From Lysobacter capsici (lineage in GTDB: Bacteria; Pseudomonadota; Gammaproteobacteria; Xanthomonadales; Xanthomonadaceae), in NCBI RefSeq assembly GCF_014779555.2, contig NZ_CP094357.1:930001-994000 (forward strand): a DNA stretch of 64,000 nt, given 5' to 3'. The translations under genes and the position numbers were made by a program. Within the stretch, counting starts at the first letter, position 1; each line of letters begins with the position of its first letter. Below, one piece after another: positions 25,731 through 35,694 of the stretch. The notes beneath the pieces are model-generated. The model ran no database searches, was not told the origin of the DNA, and saw only the letters and a program-made list of their open reading frames with translations.

Positions 25731-27551
25731 TTACGGAATCAACTGACAACTAGCCGGCTTGACCGAATTGAACAACGAAGCCGTCGCCCATTCCGGATGA
25801 TCGATGAACGGGTTGCGGTTGCCCTGGAAGCTGTAGATCACCTCGTTGCGCGCCTTCTCGGCCGCGTCCGGCGGATCGGCCTGGTGCCACGACAGCAGCG
25901 TGGTCAGCAGACCCATGTAGGCCGGCGAGGAGGAGGTGATGACGATCTTGCTGCGGTCGTCGGTCAGTTCCAGGTCCGGCTCGCTCTGTCCGGTGTTCGG
26001 ATCGGTGCCGCCTTCGTAGCGGATCGCCATGTACAGCACCGCGCGCGCCATGTCGCCCTTGCGCTTGCCCCAGACCTGGAACGAACCGGCGTTGCCGTCG
26101 GGCGTCTTGAACCAGTTCGAATTGCCCGGGTACACGCCGCTGCCGCCGCCCTGGCCGTTGTTGACCTCGGTGACGCGCTCGCCGCAACCGCTCGACAGCG
26201 AGCAATCGGCGAACGGCTTGTTGCCGCGGTCGGCGTTGTAGGCCGAGTCGGTGAGATACAGCATGTGCGTGTCGGTGTACGGCGCGTACGGCAGGCCGAG
26301 GTTGCCGGTCGCGGTGCCGAAGCCCAGCGAGTTCGGCCAGGTGTGTTCGCGGTTGTACTTCACGCCGCTGCCGCTGCCCGCGCGATCGGTGACCTTGAGG
26401 TAGCTGCGGTTCTTGTACGCATCGAGGATGCGGCCGGAGTTGTTCGGATCCTCGTCGGCGATTTCCAGGATCGTCCAGGTGTTGGTGGTGCCGCCGCTGT
26501 ACGGGTACGCGGTGTGGCCCTTGATCGTGGAATGCAGCGAGCAACGCAGCTGGCTGGCGCTGCTGGTGTTGACGTGCGAGTAGTAACCCGTCGGCGTGCC
26601 GCCGCCGCTGGCGACGTTGAAGTTCACCACCGTGTTCGCGGCCGGGGTCGCGCCGCCGGCGTCGGTGACCTTGCTGGCGACGACGGTGAAGGTGCAGCTT
26701 TCGCCGGCGTGCAGCGCGGTGCCGGTCGATGCGGTGATCGCGGTGCCGCTGGACGGGTAGCTCAGCGCGACCGTGCCCGAGGTGGCGCATTGCAGGGTCA
26801 GCGCGCCGCTGGCCAGGGTGACCGCTTCGCTGAAGTTCGCGATCAGGTCGCCCGCCGCCGGGAAGGTGCTTGAGCCGTTGGCCGGGGTGGTCGAACTCAC
26901 GCTCGGCGGGGTATTCGGCGAGGAGCCGGTGAAGGTCTGGCCGTTGTTGCAGGCGCCGAAGGTCTGGGTCGCCGAGTTCTGCCAGGTGAACTGCGAATAC
27001 GCGCTGCCGCTGCCCGACAGCTGCAGCGAGGTGCCGGCCGCGGTCGAACCCGATTCGGACACCGGCAGGTTGACGCTGGTCTGACCCGCGGCCGGGCCGC
27101 CGCTGGCGGTGATCTGGCCTTCGTAGCTCAGGAACTGGACCACGTTGCCGCTGCCGTCGACCAGGGCGAAGCCGTCGTTGGAGCCGTTCTGGATGCCGTT
27201 GGTGGGGTAGCTCAGGGTGGCGATGCGCGCGCTGCCGCTGCCGCAGCTGACCACGCTGCCGGCCGGGACCAGGTCGTTGTCGTAGCTCACCGCCGACGAC
27301 GGCGAGCTGCCGTTGTACAGATAGATGCGGTAGTTGCTGAGGGTTTCGCCGGCGGTGGCGACGACTTCGATCCGCTCGCCGGTGTCGCCGGCCGAGGTGG
27401 CGTCGTCGTAATGGAATTCGTTGATGAACACCGCGGCCGAGGCCATCGACGGCAACAGCGCGGCGATGGCGAGCGAGAGAACGGCGGCGCGGCGCACGCG
27501 GGGCGTGCTTGCGAACAGCATGGCGGAACAGTCAGTGACTGACTTGCGCAT
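25731..27551 (-). CDS. secreted endonuclease I family nuclease with Ig-like domain
   Basis: A 606-residue exported nuclease. A signal peptide (AAVLSLAIAALLPSMASA) is followed by a lamin-tail-like domain (VFINEFHYDDATSAGDTGE), a Big_5/SwmB-type Ig-like domain around residues 230-330 (PPSVSSTTPANGSSTFPAAG) and an endonuclease I domain with the catalytic region KYNREHTWPNSLGF near residue 400. The nuclease domain probably degrades DNA in the medium, fitting a predatory, lytic soil bacterium. An AAGGAG ribosome site lies eight bases before the ATG at 27551, which decides the start over longer frames. Confidence 0.9.
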   Translation of the reverse strand: MRKSVTDCSAMLFASTPRVRRAAVLSLAIAALLPSMASAAVFINEFHYDDATSAGDTGERIEVVATAGETLSNYRIYLYNGSSPSSAVSYDNDLVPAGSVVSCGSGSARIATLSYPTNGIQNGSNDGFALVDGSGNVVQFLSYEGQITASGGPAAGQTSVNLPVSESGSTAAGTSLQLSGSGSAYSQFTWQNSATQTFGACNNGQTFTGSSPNTPPSVSSTTPANGSSTFPAAGDLIANFSEAVTLASGALTLQCATSGTVALSYPSSGTAITASTGTALHAGESCTFTVVASKVTDAGGATPAANTVVNFNVASGGGTPTGYYSHVNTSSASQLRCSLHSTIKGHTAYPYSGGTTNTWTILEIADEDPNNSGRILDAYKNRSYLKVTDRAGSGSGVKYNREHTWPNSLGFGTATGNLGLPYAPYTDTHMLYLTDSAYNADRGNKPFADCSLSSGCGERVTEVNNGQGGGSGVYPGNSNWFKTPDGNAGSFQVWGKRKGDMARAVLYMAIRYEGGTDPNTGQSEPDLELTDDRSKIVITSSSPAYMGLLTTLLSWHQADPPDAAEKARNEVIYSFQGNRNPFIDHPEWATASLFNSVKPASCQLIP

Positions 27552-27896
27552 CGAAACGACTCCTTGTGAGTGGCGTGGCGTCCGGCCGCATGAAAGCGCG
27601 AGGCCGGCGCAGCTCAGGCGCCCTCCCCGGGCGCACCGGTCGAGTCTAGACGCGGTTTGTGACCACGCCGGGCATGCGCCGGCGAATGGAGGGGCCAAAT
27701 AGAGACGTTGGTCGCGGTTATGCGGGTTATCGCCGTAGATCGGCTGCGTTGCGGTCGCGAGACGTCATGGCGGGCCGACGGTCGCGGTGGCGATCGGCCT
27801 GTGAGAGGACGCTTCCATGGGGCGGGTTTGTGCCGGCGACTTCAGCCCCGAGGCATTCCGATCGGCTCGTCTGGAAGCCGCTACCTGCTTCGGCGC
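27552..27896. other. gap without recognised gene
   Basis: This 345-base stretch holds the ribosome site of the endonuclease gene at its left edge (TCCTT at 27561-27565 on the plus strand). The rest shows no repeat, terminator or supported open frame; it should contain the endonuclease promoter. Confidence 0.5.
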
Positions 27897-28301
27897 TCAG
27901 CCCTGAGCCTTGCCGCCGCCGCGGGTCTTGCCGGTACGCAGCTCCGCCAGTTGCTCGGCGACTTCCACCAGCGGCGCCTTGGAGCGGGTCGGCGCCTCGC
28001 GGAACGCCGCGATCAGACGCAGCTCCAGCGGGTCGTCGATCAGCAGCGCGTCGGCGGCGGCGACCGAGTCCATCGCCGTGTCCAGCGACAGCCCCATCTT
28101 GCCGCGCCCGGTCGCCAGCCATTCGAACTGCACGCCGGTGACCAGGGCCAGTTCGCGCAGGTGGGCCATGCTCGGGAATTTGCCCTGGGCGGCTTCCCAG
28201 TGCCCGACTGCGCTGCGTTGTACGCCCACCGCCGCGCCGAGGGCGGCCTGGGACAGGCCGGCGTGGCGGCGTGCGAGTCGAATGCGCTGTTGGGGCGTCA
28301 T
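27897..28301 (-). CDS. XRE family helix-turn-helix regulator
   Basis: A 134-residue DNA-binding protein. An N-terminal HTH_3 domain (RIRLARRHAGLSQAALGAAV-GVQRSAVGHWEAA) is followed by a short C-terminal part with a helical segment, LELRLIAAFREAPTRSKAPL, and a basic tail. It resembles phage-repressor-like regulators. No partner gene is adjacent. Three ACCTA repeats upstream (28346-28386) may be its own operators. Confidence 0.88.
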   Translation of the reverse strand: MTPQQRIRLARRHAGLSQAALGAAVGVQRSAVGHWEAAQGKFPSMAHLRELALVTGVQFEWLATGRGKMGLSLDTAMDSVAAADALLIDDPLELRLIAAFREAPTRSKAPLVEVAEQLAELRTGKTRGGGKAQG

Positions 28302-28345
28302 AGGATGGTTTTGGCACTTTTATAGCGGAAAAACCGGCAAATGCT

Positions 28346-28386
28346 ACCTATAGTCACCTAGTGAGCGATAGACGCCGTACCTAGTG
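28346..28386. promoter_or_regulatory. triple ACCTA(T)AGT motif upstream of the XRE gene
   Basis: ACCTATAGT at 28346, ACCTAGTG at 28356 and ACCTAGTG at 28379 are direct repeats spaced 10 and 23 bases apart, close to whole helical turns. Each has a CTATAG or CTAG palindromic core. They lie 45-85 bases before the regulator's start in a locally AT-rich stretch. Confidence 0.45.
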
Positions 28387-28439
28387 CGCTTTAGCTAGCG
28401 TCGAGCGCTTTCGCTTGCAATAACTACAGCAAGTTATGT

Positions 28440-28652
28440 GATCGAACAAGCGTTCGCGATACCGAAAGTGGCGGCATCCGGCCGGCCGACATGTGGCAAC
28501 CGTCGCAAGGACTTCGCAAGATGCTCACACGCTGATATGGACTTCGGCTGGACACGAGGTCGGTTCGGGGGACGGGCGCTGGATTGCGCCGTGCGTAGGA
28601 CGGCCATCTCCGTACCAAAGAGCGCGTTCCACGGGACGCGCTCTTTCTTTTT
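28440..28652 (+). ncRNA. candidate small RNA ending at an orphan terminator
   Basis: A strong plus-strand terminator at 28617-28652 has no plus-strand gene upstream; the genes on both sides read leftward. The sequence before it has several GC-rich hairpins and no open frame with family features. A small RNA is the simplest explanation, but the start is not defined, and the hairpin could instead serve the leftward cupin gene weakly. Confidence 0.3.
28617..28652 (+). terminator. rho-independent terminator without an upstream gene
   Basis: AAAGAGCGCGT and ACGCGCTCTTT form a perfect 11-pair stem with an eight-base loop, followed by CTTTTT. The T tract is on the plus strand. Confidence 0.85.
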
Positions 28653-28700
28653 GTGCGGGCCGTCGAGCCCGAGCCGCGCAATGGCCGAGGGGCCGCGCGC

Positions 28701-29075
28701 TCAGGCCACCGGACGCAATTGCTCGTCGAGCGAACGGGTCTTGTCGGTGACCACGTCCCCGGTGTGCCGGGTGCTCTTACGTTCGATCAGCAGGATGTGG
28801 CATTCCTCGTTGGCGACCGGGTTGTGGCGTACGCCCTTGGGCACCACGAACAACTCGCCCGCGCCCAGTTCGACGGTGCGGTCCTCCATCTCGATCGCCA
28901 GCCGGCCCTTGAGCACCATGAACAATTCGTCCTCGTCGGCATGGCTGTGCCAGGCCAGCGTGCCGTGCACGCGCGCGACCTTGATATAGGCGTCGTCGAC
29001 TTCGGCGATCACCCGCGGCGACCACAGTTCGGTGAGCGTTGCGGCGATCTGGGCGGGTGAGGTCACGGACGACAT
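28701..29075 (-). CDS. cupin domain-containing protein
   Basis: A 124-residue single-domain cupin. Metal-binding motif 1 is seen in AWHSHADEDELFMVLKGRLAIEM and motif 2 in GELFVVPKGVRHNPVANEE. Such small cupins bind a metal and a small ligand; the substrate here is unknown. The ATG at 29075 has an AGGA ribosome site and the family length; a longer frame to 29165 is not needed. Confidence 0.88.
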   Translation of the reverse strand: MSSVTSPAQIAATLTELWSPRVIAEVDDAYIKVARVHGTLAWHSHADEDELFMVLKGRLAIEMEDRTVELGAGELFVVPKGVRHNPVANEECHILLIERKSTRHTGDVVTDKTRSLDEQLRPVA

Positions 29076-29187
29076 GCGAAATCCTGGCGACGGCTGGGAA
29101 TCCCAGTCTAGTACGCCGGTTGGCACGCCGCTGATGCGGCGTGTCCGGTCATCCAGATGCCGCAAGCGCGTCGCAGCGCCGCGCGCG

Positions 29188-29454
29188 TCAACTCAATGAT
29201 TCGATCCATGCGCGCAGCCTGGCATCGCGAATCTCCAGCACCTCGAACAAACCCACCGCGCGCAAGGCGGGCAGCGCTTCGCGGATGTGCTGTTCGGCCT
29301 CGGCGCGCATGGCGTCGTCGGTCCGCGGATCGCTCAGGCTGCGGGCGTTGGCCAGGAACGCGGCGACCGAGCCTTTGCGTACGGCCACGCCGTCGATCCG
29401 GGCTTCGTCGAGGTGGTCGGGCAGGATGTCGTGAGCGCGCATCGGAAACTCCAT
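29188..29454 (-). CDS. small conserved hypothetical protein
   Basis: An 88-residue soluble, acidic, helical protein that was not recognised. Features are ILPDHLDEARIDGVAVRKGS and, near the C terminus, ALPALRAVGLFEVLEIRDAR. It lies divergent to the AraC-type regulator, with 87 bases between the starts, and may be controlled by it. Composition and codon use fit a real gene; the longer frame upstream of 29454 is antisense to the regulator gene. Confidence 0.65.
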   Translation of the reverse strand: MEFPMRAHDILPDHLDEARIDGVAVRKGSVAAFLANARSLSDPRTDDAMRAEAEQHIREALPALRAVGLFEVLEIRDARLRAWIESLS

Positions 29455-29541
29455 CGGGACGGTCGGAAAGGTGCGTCCATGCTGGGTGGGCCGGGCCGGC
29501 TCTGCTACGTTGCCCCGGCCATCCCATCGCGCGTTCCGGCC

Positions 29542-30345
29542 ATGTCCGATCCTTTGCTTGCTCCGGCCCGCGCCGATTCGGATGCGGGGCCGTTCGTGAT
29601 CGCGGTGACCCTGGCCGCCGACGGCGTGCGCGACACCGCGCCGCACCAGCACGCGCGCGGGCAATTGCTGGGCGCCCATCGCGGCCTGCTGTCTGTCGGC
29701 ACCGGGCGGGGACGCTGGCTGGTGCCGGCGACCGATGCGGTGTGGCTGCCGCCGCACGCGCCGCATTCGCTGCGCTCGCACGGCGAGGCGTTTTCCGGCT
29801 GGAGCGTGTATGTCGCGCGGGCCGATTGCGCGACGTTGCCGGCGCAGCCGTGTGCGCTACGGGTGTCGGCGCTGCTGCGCGAAGCGATCGCCCGAGCCGC
29901 GAGCTGGCCGGCGTCGCAGCCGTTGGACCCGGCCCGCGACCGGCTGGCCCGGGTGCTGCTCGACGAGATCGTCGATTGCCATGCGCACAGCCGGGCCGGC
30001 GAACGCATCGGCCTGCCGATGCCGGGCGACCCGCGCGCGCTGCGCGTGGCCCAGGCCCTGATCGACGACCCGGCCGATCCGCGCGGTCTGGCCGAGTGGG
30101 CGGCCTACGCGCATTTGTCCCAGCGCAGCCTGAGCCGCCACTTCAGCGCCGAGACCGGCTACAGCCTGCTGCAATGGCGGCAACGCGCGCGGCTGATGCG
30201 CGCGCTGGAGCGGCTGGCGGCCGGCGAACCGGTGACCACGGTCGCGCTGGAGATGGGGTACGACAGCGTCAGCGCGTTCACCGCCATGTTCCGGCGCCAC
30301 CTCGGCGCCGCGCCGACCCAGTACCTCAAGCCCTCGCGGGGCTGA
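29542..30345 (+). CDS. AraC family transcriptional regulator
   Basis: A 267-residue regulator with an N-terminal cupin-like ligand domain (PHQHARGQLLGAHRGLLSVG and PPHAPHSLRSHG) and a C-terminal pair of helix-turn-helix motifs (LAEWAAYAHLSQRSLSRHFS and VTTVALEMGYDSVSAFTAMF). The ligand is unknown. The ATG at 29542 is used because upstream codons overlap the divergent gene's control region. Confidence 0.9.
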   Translation: MSDPLLAPARADSDAGPFVIAVTLAADGVRDTAPHQHARGQLLGAHRGLLSVGTGRGRWLVPATDAVWLPPHAPHSLRSHGEAFSGWSVYVARADCATLPAQPCALRVSALLREAIARAASWPASQPLDPARDRLARVLLDEIVDCHAHSRAGERIGLPMPGDPRALRVAQALIDDPADPRGLAEWAAYAHLSQRSLSRHFSAETGYSLLQWRQRARLMRALERLAAGEPVTTVALEMGYDSVSAFTAMFRRHLGAAPTQYLKPSRG

Positions 30346-30505
30346 GCCGGCTGGACGTGGCAGGCCTGGCCTGGCGTTCGGCCGTGCCCAGCGTCGACCC
30401 CTTCGGCCCAGGCGTCGCTGACCTTCAATGAGCTTTGCCTCGCGCGTGAGGCATCGGCGCCGCGAGTCCGCGCCGGGCGGCATCGAGAATTTCTTCGCCC
30501 CGCCC

Positions 30506-30533
30506 CTTGAAAGGCGATCAGGACGCCTCATCT
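30506..30533 (+). promoter_or_regulatory. probable sigma-32 promoter of groESL
   Basis: CTTGAAA at 30506-30512 and CCTCATCT at 30526-30533 are separated by 13 bases. This fits the heat-shock consensus CTTGAAA-N13-15-CCCCATnT. It lies about 117 bases before the groES start and upstream of the CIRCE-like operator. Confidence 0.7.
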
Positions 30534-30575
30534 TCCGTCCAGTCCCGGTTCGCCCGGGCGCTTTTGTCCCCGGCG

Positions 30576-30602
30576 TTGGCACTCGACGGGGGCGACTGCT
30601 AA
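30576..30602. promoter_or_regulatory. CIRCE-like operator (HrcA site)
   Basis: TTGGCACTC-N9-GACTGCTAA matches the CIRCE consensus TTAGCACTC-N9-GAGTGCTAA with one mismatch in each arm. It lies 48-74 bases before the groES start and predicts HrcA repression in addition to sigma-32 control. Confidence 0.85.
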
Positions 30603-30649
30603 AATTCCCGTTCTTTCTCCACCCATTCAATCACTTACAGAGGGTCGCC

Positions 30650-30937
30650 ATGAATCTCAAGCCGCTTTACGACCGCGTTGTGGTCAAGCCGATCGAAGCC
30701 GACGAAGTCTCCGCCGGCGGCATCATCATCCCCGACGCCGCCAAGGAAAAGTCGACCAAGGGTGAAGTCGTCGCCGTCGGCGAAGGCAAGGCCCTGGACA
30801 ACGGCAGCCTGCGCGCGCCGAAGCTCAAGGTCGGCGACAAGGTCATCTACGGCCAGTACTCGGGCAGTTCCTACAAGCAGGACGGCGTCGAGTACAAGAT
30901 TTTGAAAGAAGACGACGTGCTGGCGATCGTCGGCTGA
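30650..30937 (+). CDS. groES: co-chaperonin GroES
   Basis: A 95-residue heptameric lid of the chaperonin. It has the N-terminal [20 protein letters not shown], the mobile loop [18 protein letters not shown] and the C-terminal [14 protein letters not shown]. An AGAGGG ribosome site precedes the ATG. It is first in a groES-groEL operon preceded by heat-shock signals. A 118-base repeat unit separates it from groEL. Confidence 0.98.
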   Translation: MNLKPLYDRVVVKPIEADEVSAGGIIIPDAAKEKSTKGEVVAVGEGKALDNGSLRAPKLKVGDKVIYGQYSGSSYKQDGVEYKILKEDDVLAIVG

Positions 30938-30942
30938 TCGGG

Positions 30943-32710
<1,768 letters not shown>

Positions 32711-32738
32711 TCCCCCGATCGCCGTGAAGCAACACAAG

Positions 32739-32768
32739 GAACCCCGCCGAAAGGCGGGGTTCTTTTTT
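32739..32768 (+). terminator. groESL terminator
   Basis: ACCCCGCC-GAAA-GGCGGGGT followed by TCTTTTTT, starting about 30 bases after the groEL stop. The GAAA tetraloop and T tract are typical of a strong intrinsic terminator. Confidence 0.92.
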
Positions 32769-32871
32769 GGGCGTGGCTTGCGGCGCCGATCTTTCGCGGC
32801 GCCGATCGCGCCGTCGTGGATGCGCGATTGCGGCATGGATTTGTGAGCCGACGTTCGCCGTCGCGCGAACG

Positions 32872-32900
32872 AAAAACCTCGCCGGGAAGCGGGTTTTTTT
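32872..32900 (+). terminator. second terminator after groEL
   Basis: AAACCTCGC and GCGGGTTT pair around a CGGGAA loop with one bulged T, followed by seven T residues in all. It may back up the first terminator or end a short transcript starting after 32768. Confidence 0.6.
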
Positions 32901-32935
32901 GTGTCGATCCGGGTCGCGGCGCGCGCGAACGCAGA

Positions 32936-34381
32936 TTAGAGAATCGCGCCCAGCAGATCGCGATTGAACGGCGTCACGTAAGCGGCCATGTCCAGCACCG
33001 TGTGCTCGGCACTGGCGCCGGAGCGGGCGAATTGATCGATCACGCTGACGCAGCGGTCGCGTTGCCGCGGCGGCAGGAAGCGCAGGATCGGCACCAGCCG
33101 GCGATGGCCGATGGTTTCCCACAGTTCCACCGCGTCCAGTCCGGCCATCCATTCCAGGGCCCGCTCGTCCGACAGGCCCAGCGCCGGATGCCCGCCGATG
33201 GTGCGGATGCTCTGCTCGCGCAATTGGCGGATGTGGCGGTGCGTGGACAGTCGGCTGTCGCCGCGCGCGTAGCCGATGTCGCCGCTGGCCGGGCCGAAAC
33301 GGGTCGGCACGTCCTTCGCGGCGGCGCCGAAACCGAACCCCGACAGCAGCTGCTCCTGTTCCTGCAGGTCTTCGCTGATCGTGCTGAGCGTGCGCATGCG
33401 GGTGCCGCCGAGCAGCGACTCGCACGGGAAGAAATAGCCGAAGGCGGCGAACACGCGCTCGTGCAGCGCTTCGTATTGTCCGGCCCGGCCGGGTATCGCC
33501 AGCGCGCGGTCGACCGCTTCGACCAACTCCGGCGCGACCTCCAGGTCGGTGTCGGGATCCAGCATCAGCACGACCTTGGGCGCGATCATCTCGTCGACCA
33601 GATGGATCGCGGTGACTTCGTTGCGCCGCAGGCGTTCGAGGTCGCGACGGAAATCCGCGGCCAGGCCGAAGCCGTTGACGCCGCCGCCGGCGTTGGCGTT
33701 GTGGATGCTGCGCGTGTGCAACTCGTGCAGCACCCGGCTGGCGGTGGCGCTGATGGTCCAGCGCGAGGTGAACGAGACCCCGCCCGAATGCGGCGGCCGC
33801 TGGGGATGCCGATAGATCACCGGCGAACGCGGCGAGCGCGCGCCGAACAAGGCGTCGTTCGGCGCGGGGCCGAAACGCAGGCCGCGGTCGAGCCGGCGCG
33901 CGGCGAACAGCGCCTGCACCGTCGCCAGCGGCAGCGCGGTGAATTCGTCGGGCGTGCGCACGCTGAACCCGGCCAGCCGGCCCTGCAATTGCGCCAGCAA
34001 GTCCGGCGTTTCGTCTTCGCCGCGCAATCCCCAATTCGCTTCGCCGGGCCGCGCCGTGGGCGCGGTCGGGCGCAGCGCCGGGCGTGGCGGCGCGGGCGCC
34101 GGTGTCGGCTCGGGCTCGGGTTCCGGCTCAGGCTGAGGTTCGGGCGCGCGCGGCGGCGGGCGCACGCTGAGCACGCCGTCCTCGCTGATCACTTCCTTGA
34201 GTTTGGTGTCGGCTTCGATCGACGGATCCATGCGGACATTGCCGAAAAGGAAGCGATCCGCCGGCGCCATCGCGTCCAGGGCCGCGAGTTGTTCGCGAAC
34301 CTGGCGCAACGACGCGTCCGGCTGCAGGCGCACGACGAGGTTGCGGTCGGGTTCGCCGGCGAATGCGATGGTGACGAGCAT
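32936..34381 (-). CDS. MACPF (perforin-like) protein with N-terminal ubiquitin-like domain
   Basis: A 481-residue protein without a signal peptide. Residues 1-75 look like a beta-grasp ubiquitin-like domain (VRLQPDASLRQVREQLAAL and KLKEVISEDGVLSVR). A Pro/Glu linker (about 79-101) follows, then a region with marks of bacterial MAC/perforin proteins: VFAAFGYFFPCESLLGGTRM near residue 315, MRTLSTISEDLQEQEQLLSG, GGHPALGLSDERALEWMAGL and WETIGHRRLVPILRFLP. Perforin-like proteins make pores in membranes. The two small genes just upstream on the same strand are probably partners. Whether the product leaves the cell, and by which route, cannot be seen. Confidence 0.75.
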   Translation of the reverse strand: MLVTIAFAGEPDRNLVVRLQPDASLRQVREQLAALDAMAPADRFLFGNVRMDPSIEADTKLKEVISEDGVLSVRPPPRAPEPQPEPEPEPEPTPAPAPPRPALRPTAPTARPGEANWGLRGEDETPDLLAQLQGRLAGFSVRTPDEFTALPLATVQALFAARRLDRGLRFGPAPNDALFGARSPRSPVIYRHPQRPPHSGGVSFTSRWTISATASRVLHELHTRSIHNANAGGGVNGFGLAADFRRDLERLRRNEVTAIHLVDEMIAPKVVLMLDPDTDLEVAPELVEAVDRALAIPGRAGQYEALHERVFAAFGYFFPCESLLGGTRMRTLSTISEDLQEQEQLLSGFGFGAAAKDVPTRFGPASGDIGYARGDSRLSTHRHIRQLREQSIRTIGGHPALGLSDERALEWMAGLDAVELWETIGHRRLVPILRFLPPRQRDRCVSVIDQFARSGASAEHTVLDMAAYVTPFNRDLLGAIL

Positions 34382-34427
34382 GCTGAGCCCTCGGTTGCGC
34401 GATGAAGCGGGCGCGGCGCGCGGCCGC

Positions 34428-35174
34428 TCAATCCGGATCGACGACGAAAAAATGCACGCGCAGCTGCGCGGAGAAGTCCCGATCCGGATCGTCTTCGGCC
34501 TGTACCTGGATGCGCTCGAAGGTCTGCTCGGCGCTGCCGTCGGCCCAGATCACCCCGGCGTTGACCTGCAGCGTCGCGCCGCCGATCGCGTCCAGCGCCG
34601 CGCCGCGCCGGGTAGGCACCGGCCCGGCGGGCCGCGTCGGCGCGAAGCGCGGGTGGTTGCGGGTATAGACCCGCGCGCTGATCGGGTCGAGAAACTGATG
34701 CACGTCCCAGATGGTGATGTCGCAGGTCCACAGCTGTTGCAGCGCGTCGAGCCGGTGCGAATGGCCGAGCCGCGCGCGCATCAGGTCGATGGTGATCAGA
34801 TTCGCATCGCGCTGGAACCGGCGCACGGTGACGTTGCGAAAGCCCCACGCATCGGCGCGGTGCACCGCGTACAGGCGATCGACCACCGGCTCGGCGCCGG
34901 TGGCGATGCGGAAACCGAAGCCCAGCGGCCCGCGCGGCCGCGCGCGGATCTGGATCGACAGCGCCGCGCCGCGGCTCACCGCGACCACATTCGGAAACAC
35001 CCGATCGGGCGCGACCCGCGGCAGGCGCGCGTCGGTGAACATATGCACCTGCGCGCCGCGATTGCGATGGCGCGCGTCGGCATCCTCGTCGTTGAGGCCG
35101 AAGCGGACCAGCAGATCCTCGTTGTCGCTCAGCCAGTCGGCCGGTTGGCCTTCCAGCGCGTGGGACGTGGCCAT
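34428..35174 (-). CDS. hypothetical protein of the MACPF locus
   Basis: A 248-residue protein, not recognised. It is predicted to be beta-rich, with aromatic strands such as LWTCDITIWDVHQFLDP and a C-terminal segment, DFSAQLRVHFFVVDPD. No signal peptide, membrane span or enzyme motif is seen. It lies 11 bases after the 120-residue gene and 46 bases before the MACPF gene, on the same strand, so the three form an operon. A role as a co-factor or targeting subunit of the pore former is an inference from position only. Confidence 0.65.
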   Translation of the reverse strand: MATSHALEGQPADWLSDNEDLLVRFGLNDEDADARHRNRGAQVHMFTDARLPRVAPDRVFPNVVAVSRGAALSIQIRARPRGPLGFGFRIATGAEPVVDRLYAVHRADAWGFRNVTVRRFQRDANLITIDLMRARLGHSHRLDALQQLWTCDITIWDVHQFLDPISARVYTRNHPRFAPTRPAGPVPTRRGAALDAIGGATLQVNAGVIWADGSAEQTFERIQVQAEDDPDRDFSAQLRVHFFVVDPD

Positions 35175-35185
35175 GGACGGATGCC

Positions 35186-35548
35186 TCAGATGCGGTTGAC
35201 CGAGAAACTCAAGGTAGTGCCGCGCACGCTGAAGGTCGCGGTGTGGCCGTTGGGCGCAAAGGCCACCGACGGGCCGTCGCGGCGCGTCCCGCCGATCGCG
35301 CGCGCGCGGATGCGCACGCGGTCGCCCACGTCCAGCGCGTGGCCGTGGAAGCGCAGCGCGGACAGATCGACGCTGCGGGTCTGCCCGGCCGCGAATGCGC
35401 CGCCGGCCGGGGTCTGGCTGATCACCCGGTCGCCGTCCAGGCGCTGGACGACGAAACGCAGGACGAACGCGGCGTTGTTGACGCAGGCGACGTGCTGGAC
35501 GTGCAGTTCGGGCTGGCCTGACTCTGCGGGATTTCCGAGCGGGTGCAT
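35186..35548 (-). CDS. small beta-sandwich-like protein of the MACPF locus
   Basis: A 120-residue protein, first gene of the MACPF operon. It is predicted to be all beta, with alternating hydrophobic strands: AAFVLRFVVQRLDGDRV, a GQTRSVDLSAL turn and the C-terminal TATFSVRGTTLSFSVNRI. The size and fold recall small partners of two-component pore formers such as aegerolysins, but no family signature is visible, so this is only a hint. A GAGG ribosome site precedes the ATG at 35548. Confidence 0.65.
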   Translation of the reverse strand: MHPLGNPAESGQPELHVQHVACVNNAAFVLRFVVQRLDGDRVISQTPAGGAFAAGQTRSVDLSALRFHGHALDVGDRVRIRARAIGGTRRDGPSVAFAPNGHTATFSVRGTTLSFSVNRI

Positions 35549-35694
35549 GGTGGGGCGCCTCGTGCGCGCAAGAAGGAAAGCGGAAGGGTCGACACGGAAA
35601 ACGCGCGGATGAGCCTGGTGTGAAGACGCGTTGGTGTTTACGTCTGGGCGGGCGCGCTCGACAATGCCAACGGTTTCCGCCCGGTGGATAGGAC

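Noticed and set aside
29188..29781. Extended 197-codon version of the small hypothetical gene
   Set aside because: Residues before the ATG at 29454 are antisense to the AraC gene and have a different, Arg-rich composition.
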